Shown: positions 13,108-26,131 of the stretch, one piece after another
Numbering within the stretch: the first letter of the stretch is position 1
How the letters are laid out: every line of letters begins with the position of its first letter
Assembly (NCBI GenBank): GCA_034766995.1
Contig: CM068320.1
Span: 17,681,687-17,745,686 of the forward strand
DNA length: 64,000 nt
Reading direction: 5' to 3'
Source of the DNA: Acanthacorydalis orientalis
Taxonomy: Eukaryota; Arthropoda; Insecta; Megaloptera; Corydalidae
The notes under the pieces: model-generated
Told to the model about the DNA's origin: nothing
Databases searched by the model: none
Seen by the model: the letters and a program-made list of their open reading frames with translations, nothing else
Translations under genes and position numbers: made by a program

Positions 13108-13834
13108 CTGGTTTGTGGGGATATAAACATTTGTTTGGTAAATATAGTAATGCAGATTTTTGAAAAGTAATATCGGGAATAATTTACAGTATTTCGATTT
13201 AAATTGTAAAATTATATAAATATTTCTAATTAAAACGAATTGTTTTTAGTAGACACTTGAAAGCCTACAAAATGTTCAATCGTCAATGATGATTTATTTA
13301 CGAATCGAATATTACTTTTTTGTTCATATCATTTTTATTCTCCATTTTCATAAGTACCTAGACTACTTCTCAAATTTTAAACACATCAATATTTCATTCA
13401 GATCCCTTAGATCAATTTCATGTTCATCAATAATTATTTTAAATAAAATCATAATAAAACGAATTTAAAAAATAATACTAAAAAGGATTTGTCTTTTTTC
13501 ACAATAAAGAATGATGAATTTTTATGAAATTGATAGACACTTGTATAGTTATAATTAACATCGTTTATCTGCTTTTTTAAATCAAATAAATTTTATAATT
13601 TTCATTATGAGTTTAATTTTTGTTTATTACAAACAACAGACAAAACAAGAAAATGATTTAAAACTAAAAGATATTTTTAAACAAGTATTCCTTTTAATAA
13701 CTAATATAAGTAATTCAGTAGATATGCTTACAGACTGATACTGTATATCCTTTATTAACTTATATCTATATTTAGGTTTTAGAAGTGTGCGAGTATTAAG
13801 AAGTTGGTAAAAAGCATGTGTACATATTACATAT

Positions 13835-13846
<12 letters not shown>

Positions 13847-13897
<51 letters not shown>
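13847..13897. repeat. (AT)n microsatellite
   Basis: About 51 bp, preceded by three ATATACAT units. Confidence 0.97.
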
Positions 13898-13899
<2 letters not shown>

Positions 13900-14219
13900 G
13901 TAACCATATGTTTGTGTACTGCACAAGAATTATCAGAATAATACATCATATCATGGATTATACAGAACCAACGCATCAATTAGTTAAAGCAAACACAAGT
14001 ATAGTTACAGATAAAAAAAATATATATTTAAATCTTTGCCTGTAATCTTACGCTGTCTGGACTGAAACTAGTACAATATAAAATAATCTCTTTAGTGTCG
14101 ATTTACACATTGTGCAAAAAGAAACGAACTGATACATTCGCCATTGAATATTCTACTAGCTGTTTCACTCGTAAGAAATATATTTTACGAGTCATATTTT
14201 TTTTAATATAAATATACAT

Positions 14220-14480
14220 ATATCTAGAAAAGAATCGCAGCATAGCGTGAATCCAATATATACTGCTGTTATCCTGTTTCAGGTAAGCTCAGTTTTGAAG
14301 GCAAATTGAGTAGCTCATAGCTTTGGCTCGCAATACTAATGGTCTATAAATACCGCAAAGCGATAATGATGACTTAAATTTATATAGTTTGATAGGAAAT
14401 TGGTATTTTTATCCACTTAAAGCCTGCTCTATATAGTGAAGCGATAAAATGTACAGCGGCGTACATGATTTGAATCTCGT
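14220..14480. promoter_or_regulatory. GC-richer islet 6 with TATA-like motif
   Basis: The islet contains TCTATAAATA at 14343-14352 followed by CGCAAAGCG. There is no initiator or frame that would confirm a promoter. It may be a conserved noncoding element. Confidence 0.25.
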
Positions 14481-15818
14481 AGCGCTAATTTTAACATTGT
14501 TACATCGATTTATATAACGCTTTTAAATTATAACATTGACATGTATATTTTAAAATAGTGAATGAGATTTTTTTAAAAATAAGTTTGGTTCAATAACATT
14601 AGATACGTGATACTCAAATGGTTGTGTTTAGTTGTTGTATAAATAGAAGTAGTAACTACATTTTAATTTTGCAGAGCGATTGAAAATAGGCACTTTTTCA
14701 ACTAAATATAAAATTACATATACATTACTTGCATATACTTATATCAAAAAATCTTTGAATATTAACCACGTACAGTCGTTTACATAAACGACATATACAT
14801 TCAATGTATACATTCAATATCTATAAATTAATAATGCAGAGAGATATAGAAGCTATATAATAATTAATACTGAAAGTATTTAACAACAATTGCAGTTTTT
14901 TAAAAAAAAAATGCAATATAATAATGTCACTAAATATCTGGACAAAAATCAGAATTTTTTATGTATCTAAGTAGACAAAGTATATTTCAGATTAAATTTT
15001 TATACAATAAAAATATGTTTCACATCCAGTATAGTATTATAAAAGTAACTGATTATATTATTAAATTGAAGGGAACAAAATAAACAAAAAATTACATTTT
15101 TAAATTAAAAAATGATATTAACAGAAGTTATATGTTATAAGGAACGTTTTCATTACTTGGAAAAATATTTCATAAAGTATCATTTAGAAATAAAATCAAG
15201 AAAATATTAATAAGTAGCTACGAACACGTTTCAAAATAATAAACGGCTAATTTTTAAAATTAAAGTGCCTATTTTCAGTTTCTAAAAGTAAAATATTTAC
15301 TCACTAATTATAATTTTTCAGTCCTCAAATAAAATCACAATTATCAACAACTTTTTGTTTCAAACAAATGCAAACACACATGTACTTAAGACTGTGATTA
15401 TATAATCAAAAATCTAAGAAACCTTTGTTTTTAGTTTATTAAAAAGTATGAAAATTTTCAAAATCTTACATCAATTTACTGATTCAATAATCGAGATGAC
15501 AAATTCAATTATTATAATATCATGGTCAAAAATTTACTAAGTAATAAAAATATGTTGTAAATTAAGTAAGGAGTATTAACTACACAAAAGTACCGATGAA
15601 CTTCTTTATCTTAACAGAAAGCTTTTGGAGATGTTCTACAATATAAAAACAGTAAAAAATCCAGTTTATTTTCGAAAATGGCGTTAAATATAAGCAAATA
15701 GTATTAAGTGTTATGTTCTTTTGTTTATAAAAAAGCTTTATTTTATACGTTACATTACATTATATTTTAATGATTATTAATTTATTTTCTTTTTAAAAAT
15801 ATGTATACACATAAGATG

Positions 15819-15850
<32 letters not shown>
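15819..15850. repeat. compound (AT)n(GT)n microsatellite
   Basis: About 21 bp of AT runs directly into GTGTGTGTG. Confidence 0.95.
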
Positions 15851-15851
<1 letters not shown>

Positions 15852-16495
15852 TGAATATATTATATAATTAATATAATTATATAATACTTTAATACTTAGC
15901 TTTTGAAGTAATTTTACTTTCAAGATAACGGTTATATTTTGTTATTTTACACAAATAAAATATCTTAATTAATTTTACATTATCAAAGAAAAACAAAGCT
16001 ATTTTTTAAGAATATCCCTCCATTTTATACATTTATGTTTATGAGGATCAGAGGGTTAATTATAAATGTACACTTTCAATGAAATTTTAGAAATGCTATA
16101 AAAATAAATTTTATGCCATTTCACTGTGATCATTTTGTGATTGAATTCTAATGAATTGTATTTTATTGTTGATTTTTGTTGTGATTCTGTTCAGATAGTA
16201 GTAATAACAGATGAACCTTTACAAATAGGTAATGTATACGTTTTTAGTTATTTATCTGTATATAAAGAATACCAAAAAAAATATAAAAAATGGTCAAAAA
16301 AAATTAAGAAAAGGTAGAGATTTAGCATTAAATTACTATTAACGATGACACCCGAAATTACACGAAATTTTCACGAAAAATTATGATATTGCTCTATCTA
16401 TATTGCTATCATAACAACTATAATGAAATGTGTGACTTTAAAACAACTATGTTGCAATATAACTGTAAGAGTGAATATAAACATAGTTATATATG

Positions 16496-16550
16496 TATAT
16501 ATATATATATATATATATAGAAAGATATATATATATATATATATATATAT
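16496..16550. repeat. (AT)n microsatellite, interrupted
   Basis: Two AT tracts of about 24 and 26 bp are separated by GAAAG. Confidence 0.95.
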
Positions 16551-17159
16551 TATGATAGAACGAATATATGTGATACGAGCAAAGCGACCAATGAAGAAGC
16601 CCCCCAGGAGTCGACGAGTATAGCAATTAGGAGGCAGAACCCCTTGGATTAAAATTTTTGTTTACACTTGAATATTGATTTTTAGTTTATCTTCTTGTTT
16701 ATCTGTCTGAATGTAATCAAATTTAAAAAAGCTAACTACTTATCTCAAAATAAAAAATCTTCAATAATAATTCTTAGTATTTCAACGATTAGGTTTAAAA
16801 AACTTAATAAAAACTTCTGCTATTTAATGCCCATTTAAATCTCAATTTATATTGTTTATATAAAAGCACATAAGCTGAATTAAACGTAAACTAACAACTC
16901 GCTTTAAATTACAAATAAATTTCAAATCGATTCTTAACATCTTCTATGCACGAAAAGTATACTAAAAATTTCAAATGTAATCAATTTGAAAATAATTCAA
17001 GTATTTAGTTTACAATTTGAACGGAATGTCTTCTAAGAATGTTATCATTTTTTTTTCTCTGGAACGAAATTATTTATTACAAACGTCCAATATTGACACA
17101 TTGAATAAATTACTTTTAAAATGAATAATATGTATATACAATTCGAAAGAAAAAAAAAC

Positions 17160-17690
17160 ATCGAGCAATGTTAATACGTAAAAACATCATCGCAGAGTCG
17201 TCGTCTTAAAAGCGATCACTATCTTTTCTGAAAGATAAAATCTTTAATCAAGCCGAGTCTTTGTTGAGAAATGACTGAACGCCGACACCGAAAACGCAAT
17301 TAAAAACGGGGACGGGTTTTAAACCTACACAAGATGACGATATGAAATTTAAACTCGCGCTTCGCGAACGCGCGCGATAATCATCGTCGATCAATTTATT
17401 AATATCTTAAATCAATTTCATGCTCAGCTCTTGGCATATAAACGCAGTCATTATGAACGCCTCCTTCTTGCAAGGATGTTAAGGCGGGGGGCCAAGGGAT
17501 ATAGAGGTGGGGGACCAACAGGAACGGATAATTATAAATCAATGTCTTATGCTAATGTGGCGTGTCTGATCGATAGATGCTATCGGTGGTTCGTATAGCT
17601 GTTGGCTGCTGCATAGACGCCTTGTTCAAGAGTTAACTGTCTGGATGCCTGTTGAAATGACAATAACATACAGGTAATTCAAGGATTCAC
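17160..17690. promoter_or_regulatory. large GC-rich islet 7
   Basis: This is one of the longest islets (~530 bp). It contains a palindrome TTCGCGAA (17361-17368) inside a CGCG-rich run, a G-run GGCGGGGGGCC near 17485, an AT-rich homeodomain-like stretch AATTATAAATC, and ATGCTAATG, an octamer-like site. CpGs are abundant and no frame is long. A multi-motif regulatory element is inferred. Confidence 0.4.
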
Positions 17691-17824
17691 AGGTGTTTTT
17701 TGCACTGTTCATATATAACAAATTCGCATCTGACGTTATTCTTACAGTATTCCATTTACTGGATAATCAGTTTTGGGAAATATTTATCTGATTCAATCTT
17801 ATTCCTTTCATTTTTAATAAATAG

Positions 17825-17825
<1 letters not shown>

Positions 17826-17882
<57 letters not shown>
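17826..17882. repeat. (AT)n microsatellite
   Basis: About 57 bp. Confidence 0.97.
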
Positions 17883-17886
<4 letters not shown>

Positions 17887-18949
17887 AATCAATACAAATA
17901 TTTTTTTGTAAATATCCCCAAAATAATAGAAATACAGTATAAGAAATTCTGTTTATTTCAAACAGTTACTTGCAATAAAATTAGTTGAAAATAAATGGCC
18001 GTTACTAATTTTTAGCTTCAGTTTAAAAATAAGTTATGGAGACGAAAAAAACAATTTTCTCATATTAGTTAATAATAACCACTTTCGGTTTACGATAAAC
18101 TATTATCCATAAAATGATTTGCAACTGAAGTAAAATAAAACTATTTAAATTACATTTCTTAAAAGGGTACATTTTATTTTATAAGTAGAATATTGATATA
18201 TTTGTAATATTTTATAATCATTTCTCTACTTAAAATGCATTTATGTTTTTTTTTTTTTTGAAATTATACATGAGTATTAAGTGAATAAAAACAATTTTGA
18301 CTATAACTGAACAAATGTAATTTCATTCTAAATGAAGCGATTTTGCAGAAATACGAGTTTCTTAAGTTAATATTTTTTTTCTTAGCGAAAAGAAATCGAT
18401 CAAATGTTTTTTTTACCATATTTTGACATGTAGGTAAGATCAATAAAAGTGTCTGTCATTGTACAAACCACAATTTCTGAAGTATAAATTACATTTGTTT
18501 ATTTTATTGAATAATATTCTAAATTTTTTATAATTGATGTTGCAGTAATTATTTTTTTACTCGTTTATATAAATAATATTTTTCATAACTTCAAATAAAA
18601 CTATCATATTTTAATTAATAAAAAAATATTATGTATTAATAAATATAATGTAAATCAATATAGTTTCTTTAATGAAATAACAATTTCTAGAAAGTATTAT
18701 ATTAAACAGTAAATCAAAATTTATTTTCTTTACAAGAGATTATTCTTATCGTCAATTAATAAGCAGCAAATGTGGATGAAAACTTGTTTTTTCATTTTTA
18801 CACATAATTTATTTGTATGCAGATATTTTTGCTATTTATTATGTTTTTAAAAACGAAAAATATAATGAAAGGAATAGTCAGTCCAGGCAGTACTAAATAA
18901 AATAATTTCATGGAACTTATTTAATTATTTTTATTTTTTATATGTAATT

Positions 18950-18968
18950 TTATATATATATATATATA
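18950..18968. repeat. short (AT)n microsatellite
   Basis: About 19 bp, ending in ATAATG. Confidence 0.9.
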
Positions 18969-19160
18969 ATGTAAATTTTATTATGAAAATTATTATTCGT
19001 GCACAATAAATACTGCATATTTAATTAGTAACTTGCCCCAGCTGTTAAACAATTGTGTTAGGTAATTTGTAATAATTTTTAGCTTTAAAATAGATTTGAG
19101 AATGAAAAAAAACATTTGTATAAACTATATTTTTATTTTTTATTAAAATAATTTATATGC

Positions 19161-19163
<3 letters not shown>

Positions 19164-19206
<43 letters not shown>
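19164..19206. repeat. (AT)n microsatellite
   Basis: About 43 bp, preceded by TATGCATG. Confidence 0.97.
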
Positions 19207-19211
<5 letters not shown>

Positions 19212-19547
19212 CGCACGTATCATAAAGAGAAAATTTGATATTATAAATAAATTGATAATCAGTCACAGGCAGACAGACAATTGATGGTCTGATCCGACAA
19301 TATCGGAGGAAGTTATAAATCGTTTGAAATCTAAAATTGATCTGAGAATTCTATCCATATTAAATCTGCGAGATGCTGTGCATCGAAAGTGATTGCACTG
19401 TTCTGTCAAAAAATTGACTCATGAGATATTTTATTGATTCATATTTCGAAACTCAAATCCCAAACAGTAACTAATTCCAAATAAATATCTAGTTAGCTAA
19501 ATATATTTTTAAATGAATATATTACAAGAAATACACGATTTGTTTAA

Positions 19548-19549
<2 letters not shown>

Positions 19550-19607
<58 letters not shown>
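19550..19607. repeat. (AT)n microsatellite
   Basis: About 58 bp. Confidence 0.97.
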
Positions 19608-19610
<3 letters not shown>

Positions 19611-19793
19611 ATGTTAGAGGTAAAAATTAATTCGGTGCTTTGAAATTCAATCAATCAACTCTGTTTTAAATTAATATACTTTCTCGTCGTTTTAGGATTT
19701 TGAAGTACCTTAGCCTTGATATTTAAAACCATTATATATCTTGGTTAAGCAATTGGCACAATTTTACAAAATAGCAGTGAACACGATGGGATT

Positions 19794-19828
19794 CGAAAAG
19801 TAGCGTATTAGGCATTGAGTACTTTTCG
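19794..19828. repeat. 9-bp inverted repeat (hairpin)
   Basis: Arms CGAAAAGTA (19794-19802) and TACTTTTCG (19820-19828) are perfect reverse complements with a 17-nt loop. No transposon context is seen. Confidence 0.6.
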
Positions 19829-20118
19829 CATTCTAGTTGAAAAAATGCTGCTGAAGAAGCGGCAATAATTTTTTCTGCTTTGTGGGGAGGTGTTTTAATG
19901 AATAAAGCATAAAAGAATGCTAGTAAATACTGGAAGAAACCTGAAAATACATTATGACTTCATCCATTTGAGGCCAACATCTTTTTTCGACAAGAGATTC
20001 GTAAGTTATCCAGAAAATGGAGTAAAATTATATAAAATGATGAGAGATATTTTAAGGGTTCCAAATTTTCTGTAAACATTCATTTTCAATAAAAAATGCA
20101 CAGAATTAATTTGTACAA

Positions 20119-20121
<3 letters not shown>

Positions 20122-20177
<56 letters not shown>
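20122..20177. repeat. compound (AT)n(GT)n microsatellite
   Basis: About 47 bp of AT followed by GTGTGTG. Confidence 0.95.
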
Positions 20178-20575
20178 CATATATACAAATGTCAAAAGGT
20201 AATAGATGCCAAAATAAAGAATAAATAAAAATACTTTAAAATCATTTCTAATACTTTTCATTTCTATTCAATAATAAGAAAAATGTATATTAAATTATAG
20301 TGAAAAATACATCAGAAAAAGACTTATTTTAATATTTTTTTATATATTTTATTGCACAGAATATGTGCATCGAAACCCTTAATTGCTAATATTTAGCAAA
20401 CATGTTTTGTAGGTGTATTTTTATCATTTCAACTAAAAAGTATTACTCTTTTCTAAAAAATATATTCAAATTGGTAACCATAAGACGAGGAAAAATTATG
20501 AATCTGTTTATGTATAAATATTATTTTGACCTCAAAATATTATGTATATATACTTACATACATATACATACGTAC

Positions 20576-20578
<3 letters not shown>

Positions 20579-20641
<63 letters not shown>
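20579..20641. repeat. (AT)n microsatellite
   Basis: About 63 bp, preceded by TACATACATATACATACG-type units. Confidence 0.97.
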
Positions 20642-20644
<3 letters not shown>

Positions 20645-20890
20645 TTTATTAAATTTTCGTTTTCATCGGTTTTTTCCCTGTAGAATAATTTAATAAATTT
20701 TAAAACAACATGTTCTATTCGTATTTATTTTTTCTATATAAAAGTCTATACGCGATTGTATGTAAAATATATAATTAGTTTAAAATTTTACACACTGAAA
20801 TAATGAACAATACGAGCATATATTAACATCTGTTTCTAGTTAAGTTAAAATTAATTTTTAATTTCTAAAAAGTTACTCTCACCATTGTAA

Positions 20891-20893
<3 letters not shown>

Positions 20894-20950
<57 letters not shown>
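20894..20950. repeat. (AT)n microsatellite
   Basis: About 57 bp. Confidence 0.97.
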
Positions 20951-20952
<2 letters not shown>

Positions 20953-21399
20953 ATATAGGAACATCTATAGTGTTCAATAATGAATTTGTAAAATAATTGA
21001 TTAACAGTAAGGCAGTACATATTTTTCATATCCTACTTTTAGAAAAATATTGTTATGACAGCATGTTCACGATTTTTCTTTCATGAAATGATATGATCTG
21101 ATGTATATATTTGCGTTTGATACAAATACAGTGATTTGTGAAACACGCAGTTTTATATGAAAGTCTGAAAAGCCTTTTTAAAGCGATTGTAATTTTGAAT
21201 AAATTCTCTAAAGCGGAAATAATGACACAAAATAAATAGATCGTCATACTGGTTTGATATTTCTTCAATTTTTCTTTTAAAATTCTATGTAATCCCTCCC
21301 GTAACGACACGATGATGAAACGGTCTGTGTAAAATTTTGTTAAACAACAAATCAAAGTTATAAATTGATGTGTAAGATAAAAAAAAAACTGTATAATCG

Positions 21400-21960
21400 T
21401 TTCCAACGGCACAGTGGCAGCCTCAGTGCGGTGATTAGCGTAAAGTGACGGTATTTCGCTCGAGGGAGTGAGGTGGAGATTTGAGTGAAGTAGCGGACAC
21501 AGAATGTAGTAGTGTAGCGTGAAGCAACGGCTCTTGTGCTGTGCTACAAGCTGAAAAAGACAAGCGACCGCAAGCTTTGGTCGAAAGAGACGAACGACGC
21601 ACTGCCAGAACTCGGTTAATGATTGAACGCTATCGAGATATGTGCGACAGAATAAACTATATAAGCATGGACGGGCGGGGTGTTTGGGTGGTGAGCTGAA
21701 ACGGCGGCGACGGCGACGGGCGTTATCTGGCCTCGCAGGACGCCGACCGTCGTGCCGGCCTTTTAATCATCCCTCAACACATTTCTCTCACCTTATCTGC
21801 GAACCCCCAACTCTACGTCAAAATCCTTTAAAAATTTTATACTTGCTCACAGCCACGTTCGTTGATACCCATTTTGCGTAAGTGGAGCATAAATTGTGTT
21901 TACATTCGAGATTCGCAGCGATGATTTCACTCTCGCGAATAAACTTTTTTGATTGATTGT
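21400..21960. promoter_or_regulatory. large GC-rich islet 8 with TATA box-like site
   Basis: The islet is about 560 bp and rich in CpG. A consensus-like TATATAAG occurs at 21658-21665, followed after a few bases by a GGGCGGGG motif and a CGGCGGCGACGGCGACGGG run. An overlapping 79-codon frame (21642-21881) is Arg-rich and not recognisable. It could be a promoter or 5' exon of an unrecognised transcript, or an enhancer. Confidence 0.35.
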
Positions 21961-22859
21961 TATGCTACAATCATGTGTCTTTTTATTTCGGTTCTCCTCG
22001 ACACGGATTTAATTAAGTACATTCATAGAAAATTACTCATTAACTCAACCCACCAGATTGATTCATCAATTTATACAACTCATTTCTGAAAAGTGTACTT
22101 CATGTACGCTGATATAAATATCAATGATTCAATTGAAGAACATTATAAATGACGAAAAAGATGTTTCACAAAAAACTAATCCTCGAATTAGAATTTAACT
22201 TAAAGTTTGCTGTTGAATGAATATAGAAATAGATGAGAAAAGTTTTTTATTTATTATTTTATTATATTGATAACTGAATGTTACCTTTTATTTATTTCTC
22301 AGTTATTTAAAAATCCAAATATAACATTCTCTAGTATAGTTAATAAACGTGTGTTTATTTCTGTAAAATAATATGTAATATTTAAAATAAGTTGCTGTAA
22401 GTATATTTACATTAAAATACATATTATGTTACGCATAAATTCAAAAGCAGCGGCTGTACAATTTATGATTAGAATGTTTTTCAATAGTTTAAATTAAAAA
22501 AAAAATACATTAAAATATTTAAACCCTCGACTAATATTGAACTGAACTAAATGAAACACTTGTTTTAATATAATTTAAAAATAACACTATTTTTTGTTGA
22601 AAACAGAACATCAAGTTTTGCATTATTGGTTATATAATTAAGTCAATCATTCTATACTACTGTAAACAACGAACTAGTATATTTAGCAAATATTAAGAAA
22701 TTCTTTTTAACAATAAAAATACACTTTTATAAAAAAAAACGCATGTACTGTTATTAATGAAATAAAACCAAAAGACCACAGTTGTGTTTCGCATTGTTTC
22801 TACGACCGTATAATAAATAACAATAAATTTAACAGACGTCATAAATATAACGATGATAA

Positions 22860-23280
22860 ACAATCAACGTTTCGTATCGTCTGAGAGTCAGCTACACATA
22901 TTACGCAAATTAGGCTGGCAACAAAGTGAACAACAGCGACAGACAAACAGAGGGGATATTTAGACTATCACATTGCTTAATCGATATGTCGCTGAATGAA
23001 TCGAAAGTAAATTATGTTAAAATATTGCCAAGGAGGTATTTAAAAGCGGTTGCTGATAAGCACAGTCGCAGCAAGTAAGCGTACGGCGTCCTCTCGATCG
23101 CCAAAACAGGTATTCTGCGCGGCGAAACGGTCGAACGTGTTGATATTGCGTTGATTTTGTCCGCTGTGTTTGCATGTTGACAAGATGCGTGATCGAGATC
23201 GGTTTCGTTGGTGTGAACGAACGTTCGGTGTGTGAAGTTTTATATAACACTGTTATTTCTGACAAGTATCGTGTCAACTG
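22860..23280. promoter_or_regulatory. GC-rich islet 9
   Basis: The islet is about 420 bp. It contains the 10-bp palindrome CGAACGTTCG (23218-23227), CAACAAAG (Sox/TCF-like) and TGTTTGCATGTTGAC (Fox/homeodomain-like). An 86-codon minus-strand frame here is unrecognised. It ends just before an (AT)n tract and the Tc1-like element. Confidence 0.35.
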
Positions 23281-23323
23281 TCAGCAATTTGTTTTACAGA
23301 ATTCATATTAATTCATACATACA

Positions 23324-23328
<5 letters not shown>

Positions 23329-23388
<60 letters not shown>
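23329..23388. repeat. (AT)n microsatellite
   Basis: About 60 bp, followed by CATACATGTGTGCG. Confidence 0.97.
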
Positions 23389-23393
<5 letters not shown>

Positions 23394-23424
23394 CATGTGT
23401 GCGTGTATCAATATATCAGTGTAT

Positions 23425-23426
<2 letters not shown>

Positions 23427-23479
<53 letters not shown>
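23427..23479. repeat. (AT)n microsatellite abutting a Tc1 end
   Basis: About 47 bp of AT plus CATATA. Its final TA (23478-23479) is the target site immediately before the Tc1 terminal repeat. Confidence 0.95.
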
Positions 23480-24860
23480 CAGTGCCCTCCGAAAGTTAGT
23501 TAAAATAAACACTTCTAAGTTTTTAAGTAACATAATATTCAATAGCTCGGCTTCTCATCACTGGCTTGTACAGTCATGATGTATAATTACAAAGCATCAT
23601 TGTTTTTAAAAGGGTATTCCCTGAAATTCATTCACATTCAAACCGCGTAACTAAACAATAAATGGTATGTAATTATAGAAATTCGCCGCGCCAAAAGTCA
23701 GTTGCAACCGATCACTCGCACTAGTCGCATTGGAGAAGGACGTATTTGTTTATGTTTAATACATTTCGTAGATATTTTACAGTGGGGACGTAATATTTAA
23801 TCTCGAAAAATATAATTATTATTCGTTACTAGTAAAAAAAAATGGCTCGAAGGCGAAATTAATTGTAGAAGGAAGATCAAATGTTGTGAGTGAACATGAA
23901 CGAGTGAAAAATTGTAGTGCGGTTGAAAAAATATTCAAAACTAGTACCGAAGGAGTCAGGACAATCATAAAAAAGAGCAGATAAGTTTCGACTCGTGCAG
24001 ATGAACCACGTTCAGGGAGACCTAGAGTCACTACTGTCACCGATGATTGACATATAATACGACAGTGGAATATTAATCCGGAAGTTGTAAGAGAAATTCG
24101 AGAGCAACTGGATGAAGCAGAAATTTCGGTTTCTGAAACCACTATTAAAAGACGTCCTCACGATGCTAAATTGAAGGGCCATGTGGACAGAAAGAAACCC
24201 TTATTGACATCTGTCTACAAAAAAAGAAGGTTAAATTTTGACAAAAAAAATATGAATAAACTACTGGACTTTTGGAAATGAGTAATTTTTGGCGACGAGA
24301 GCAAATTGTCGAAAATTGTCGACGCTAGTTTAGGAAACTAGCAGTGATAATACTTACATTAACAAGTTCCTGCAACCAACTGTAAAATAAGGAGGAGGAG
24401 GTTGTCATGGTGTGGGAAGATTATGTATTATTTAGGGCAAAATGACAGCGCAAATATATTGTAATATTTTACAATATTTAAATATACTGTAATATTTGAA
24501 ACAATAGGATTGAGTTGGGCTTTTATTTTTCAAGAGGACGACCTGAAGCATACAGCTAGAATAACTAAAGATTTTTTTACAAACAATGGAGTGGATGTAC
24601 TTGAATGGGCATCAATGTCCCCCGACTTAATCTGATTGAATATTTGTGGGACGAATTCGATAGCAGGATCCTCACATCTTCAAGATACAACAGTACTCGA
24701 TTTAAATACAAAATTTTGGAAACGTGGTTTAGTTTGCCTCTCAGTGCTATACATAACCGGTTAGAATCAATGCCTAGAAATCATAACGCTGTTCTGTGGA
24801 ATAATGGCTGAATAAGGATACTTGTTTTATTTATACTGAGATTTTGATTTTTTTTATACA
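23480..24860 (+). mobile_element. Tc1-like transposon, 5' end present, 3' end lost
   Basis: The element starts with CAGTGCCCTCCGAAAGTTAG, typical of Tc1 terminal repeats, directly after a TA. A decayed transposase follows. After its C-terminal part I cannot find the inverted end (GGAGGGCACTG), so the 3' boundary is approximate and the end is deleted or eroded. Confidence 0.85.
23842..24811 (+). pseudogene. Tc1-family transposase pseudogene
   Basis: A start-like ATG lies at 23842. After a frame break the N-terminal part reads KLIVEGRSNVVSEHERV, then GRPRVT (AT-hook-like). It continues with KKRRLNF and DFWK-stop-VIFGDESK, which holds the first catalytic Asp. Later blocks are EDDxKHTAR (second Asp) and ASMSPDL, then IEYLWDEFDS in another frame (third acidic residue of DD34E), and a C-terminal LETWFSLPLSAIHNRLESMP. 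In-frame stops (TAA after KKSR, TGA after TDD and after DFWK) and frameshifts near 24300-24400 and 24620 destroy it. It is dead. Confidence 0.88.
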
Positions 24861-24954
24861 ATTTGCTTAAGAAAATATTGCAGTTTTAAGGAAGAATATT
24901 ATGCGAATAGAAAAAAAATCATGTATTATTAATATAGCCAATATTATTAATATT

Positions 24955-24958
<4 letters not shown>

Positions 24959-24998
<40 letters not shown>
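24959..24998. repeat. (AT)n microsatellite
   Basis: About 40 bp, some 100 bp downstream of the Tc1 remnant. Confidence 0.97.
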
Positions 24999-25499
24999 GA
25001 AGTATAAATATTTACTATACTCCTGTGTCTTTATAGTAATACTTGTAATAGAAAATAGTCTGCATAGAAGATTATTTAAAACTATAACTTAGAAAGATTT
25101 CAAACATTTCATTAAAACTAGACCAGGAGATAAATGCTTAGTAGTATTGTTGATTATTTTTTTTAAGTTGTTACTTAAGTTGATAATTATAGAAACGGTG
25201 TACTTAGTAAAATTACAGTTAATTACATTTTTAATGAATATGAAAACGTCGACAGTAAATCGTGAATATGTAAAATCATGAAAAATACAATTTGTGAACA
25301 TAACTTTTCGTTCAAATTTTATTTTATTCATATGTTATTAATGTTGAAGTTTTAATTAACTGTTGCCGTACTAGATAACGTAATACTCAATGTTCTAGGA
25401 AATACATTAATTTGTATTCTGGTAAATATAACAAAAATATTTAAAAGTACTTTTAATAAAACTAAACTATATTTTTTTGGAAAACTAGACTCAATATGC

Positions 25500-25502
<3 letters not shown>

Positions 25503-25580
<78 letters not shown>
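25503..25580. repeat. (AT)n microsatellite, interrupted
   Basis: About 78 bp with TTATATATTA in the middle. Confidence 0.96.
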
Positions 25581-25819
25581 CAACCTTTACAAAGTAAGAA
25601 AATGTTATTTTCTTAAATGTATATTTCTTATATTGTAGAATAGTTATCTTATGATAATATTCAACTTTGTTTAAATCTCGTATCTTTGATATATCTGCAC
25701 TAGTCATAGACTGATTTAAATGTATAACCGTTGTATAGATATATATCAGATTGCTGCTAACAACCAACAGCTTGAAAATAATGTAGAATAGAACGGTACA
25801 TCAACGTTGCATACGTTTA

Positions 25820-25822
<3 letters not shown>

Positions 25823-25859
<37 letters not shown>
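25823..25859. repeat. (AT)n microsatellite
   Basis: About 35 bp ending in ACAC. Confidence 0.95.
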
Positions 25860-25860
<1 letters not shown>

Positions 25861-26131
25861 GCATAATATACTAGTTTATAAGATTTGAAATATTGTAAAA
25901 CTTTATTCACTGCACAATCAACATTTAGTACACAGGATAAGAATGTTTTCGATGAAGTATATGAAAAAATTAATAACTTCTTTGTACTGATCCGTTTTAT
26001 GGGATCTTTCAAGTCTTACTGTGATTTTTCACAGAAATGCTTTAATTGAATATTACAAGGTGTACTACGAACTATTATTAATATATGATGAACTAATAAA
26101 CAATTTTATGTAAAAAAATAATTTTATAATA

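Larger units (their letters stand above)
11901..14219. other. AT-rich spacer containing one dispersed repeat
   Basis: Apart from the repeat at 12995-13107 and an (AT)n tract at 13847 the sequence is unique and AT-rich. A slightly GC-richer patch at about 12880-12990 precedes the repeat and may belong to it. Confidence 0.5.
14481..17159. other. AT-rich spacer
   Basis: I see unique AT-rich sequence with a compound AT/GT tract at 15819 and an interrupted AT tract at 16496. A short GC-richer patch at 16570-16650 contains GAAGCCCCCCAGGAG and is unexplained. Confidence 0.55.
17691..21399. other. AT-rich spacer with many (AT)n tracts
   Basis: Seven AT tracts lie here. Patches of mixed composition at 19260-19440 and 19770-20010 show no recognised element; the latter contains a 9-bp inverted repeat. 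A 119-codon minus-strand frame at 21053-21412 opens with GTG and is not credible as a gene. Confidence 0.5.
24999..26131. other. AT-rich spacer
   Basis: Two (AT)n tracts (25503, 25823) lie in otherwise unique AT-rich sequence. An 80-codon minus-strand frame at 25089-25331 is unrecognised and likely chance. Confidence 0.55.

Noticed and set aside
21053..21412. 119-codon minus-strand frame as a gene
   Set aside because: It begins with GTG, not ATG, has AT-driven composition and no recognisable domain. A frame this long is plausible by chance in 64 kb.
23819..24142. 107-codon minus-strand frame
   Set aside because: It is the antisense shadow of the Tc1 transposase pseudogene on the plus strand.
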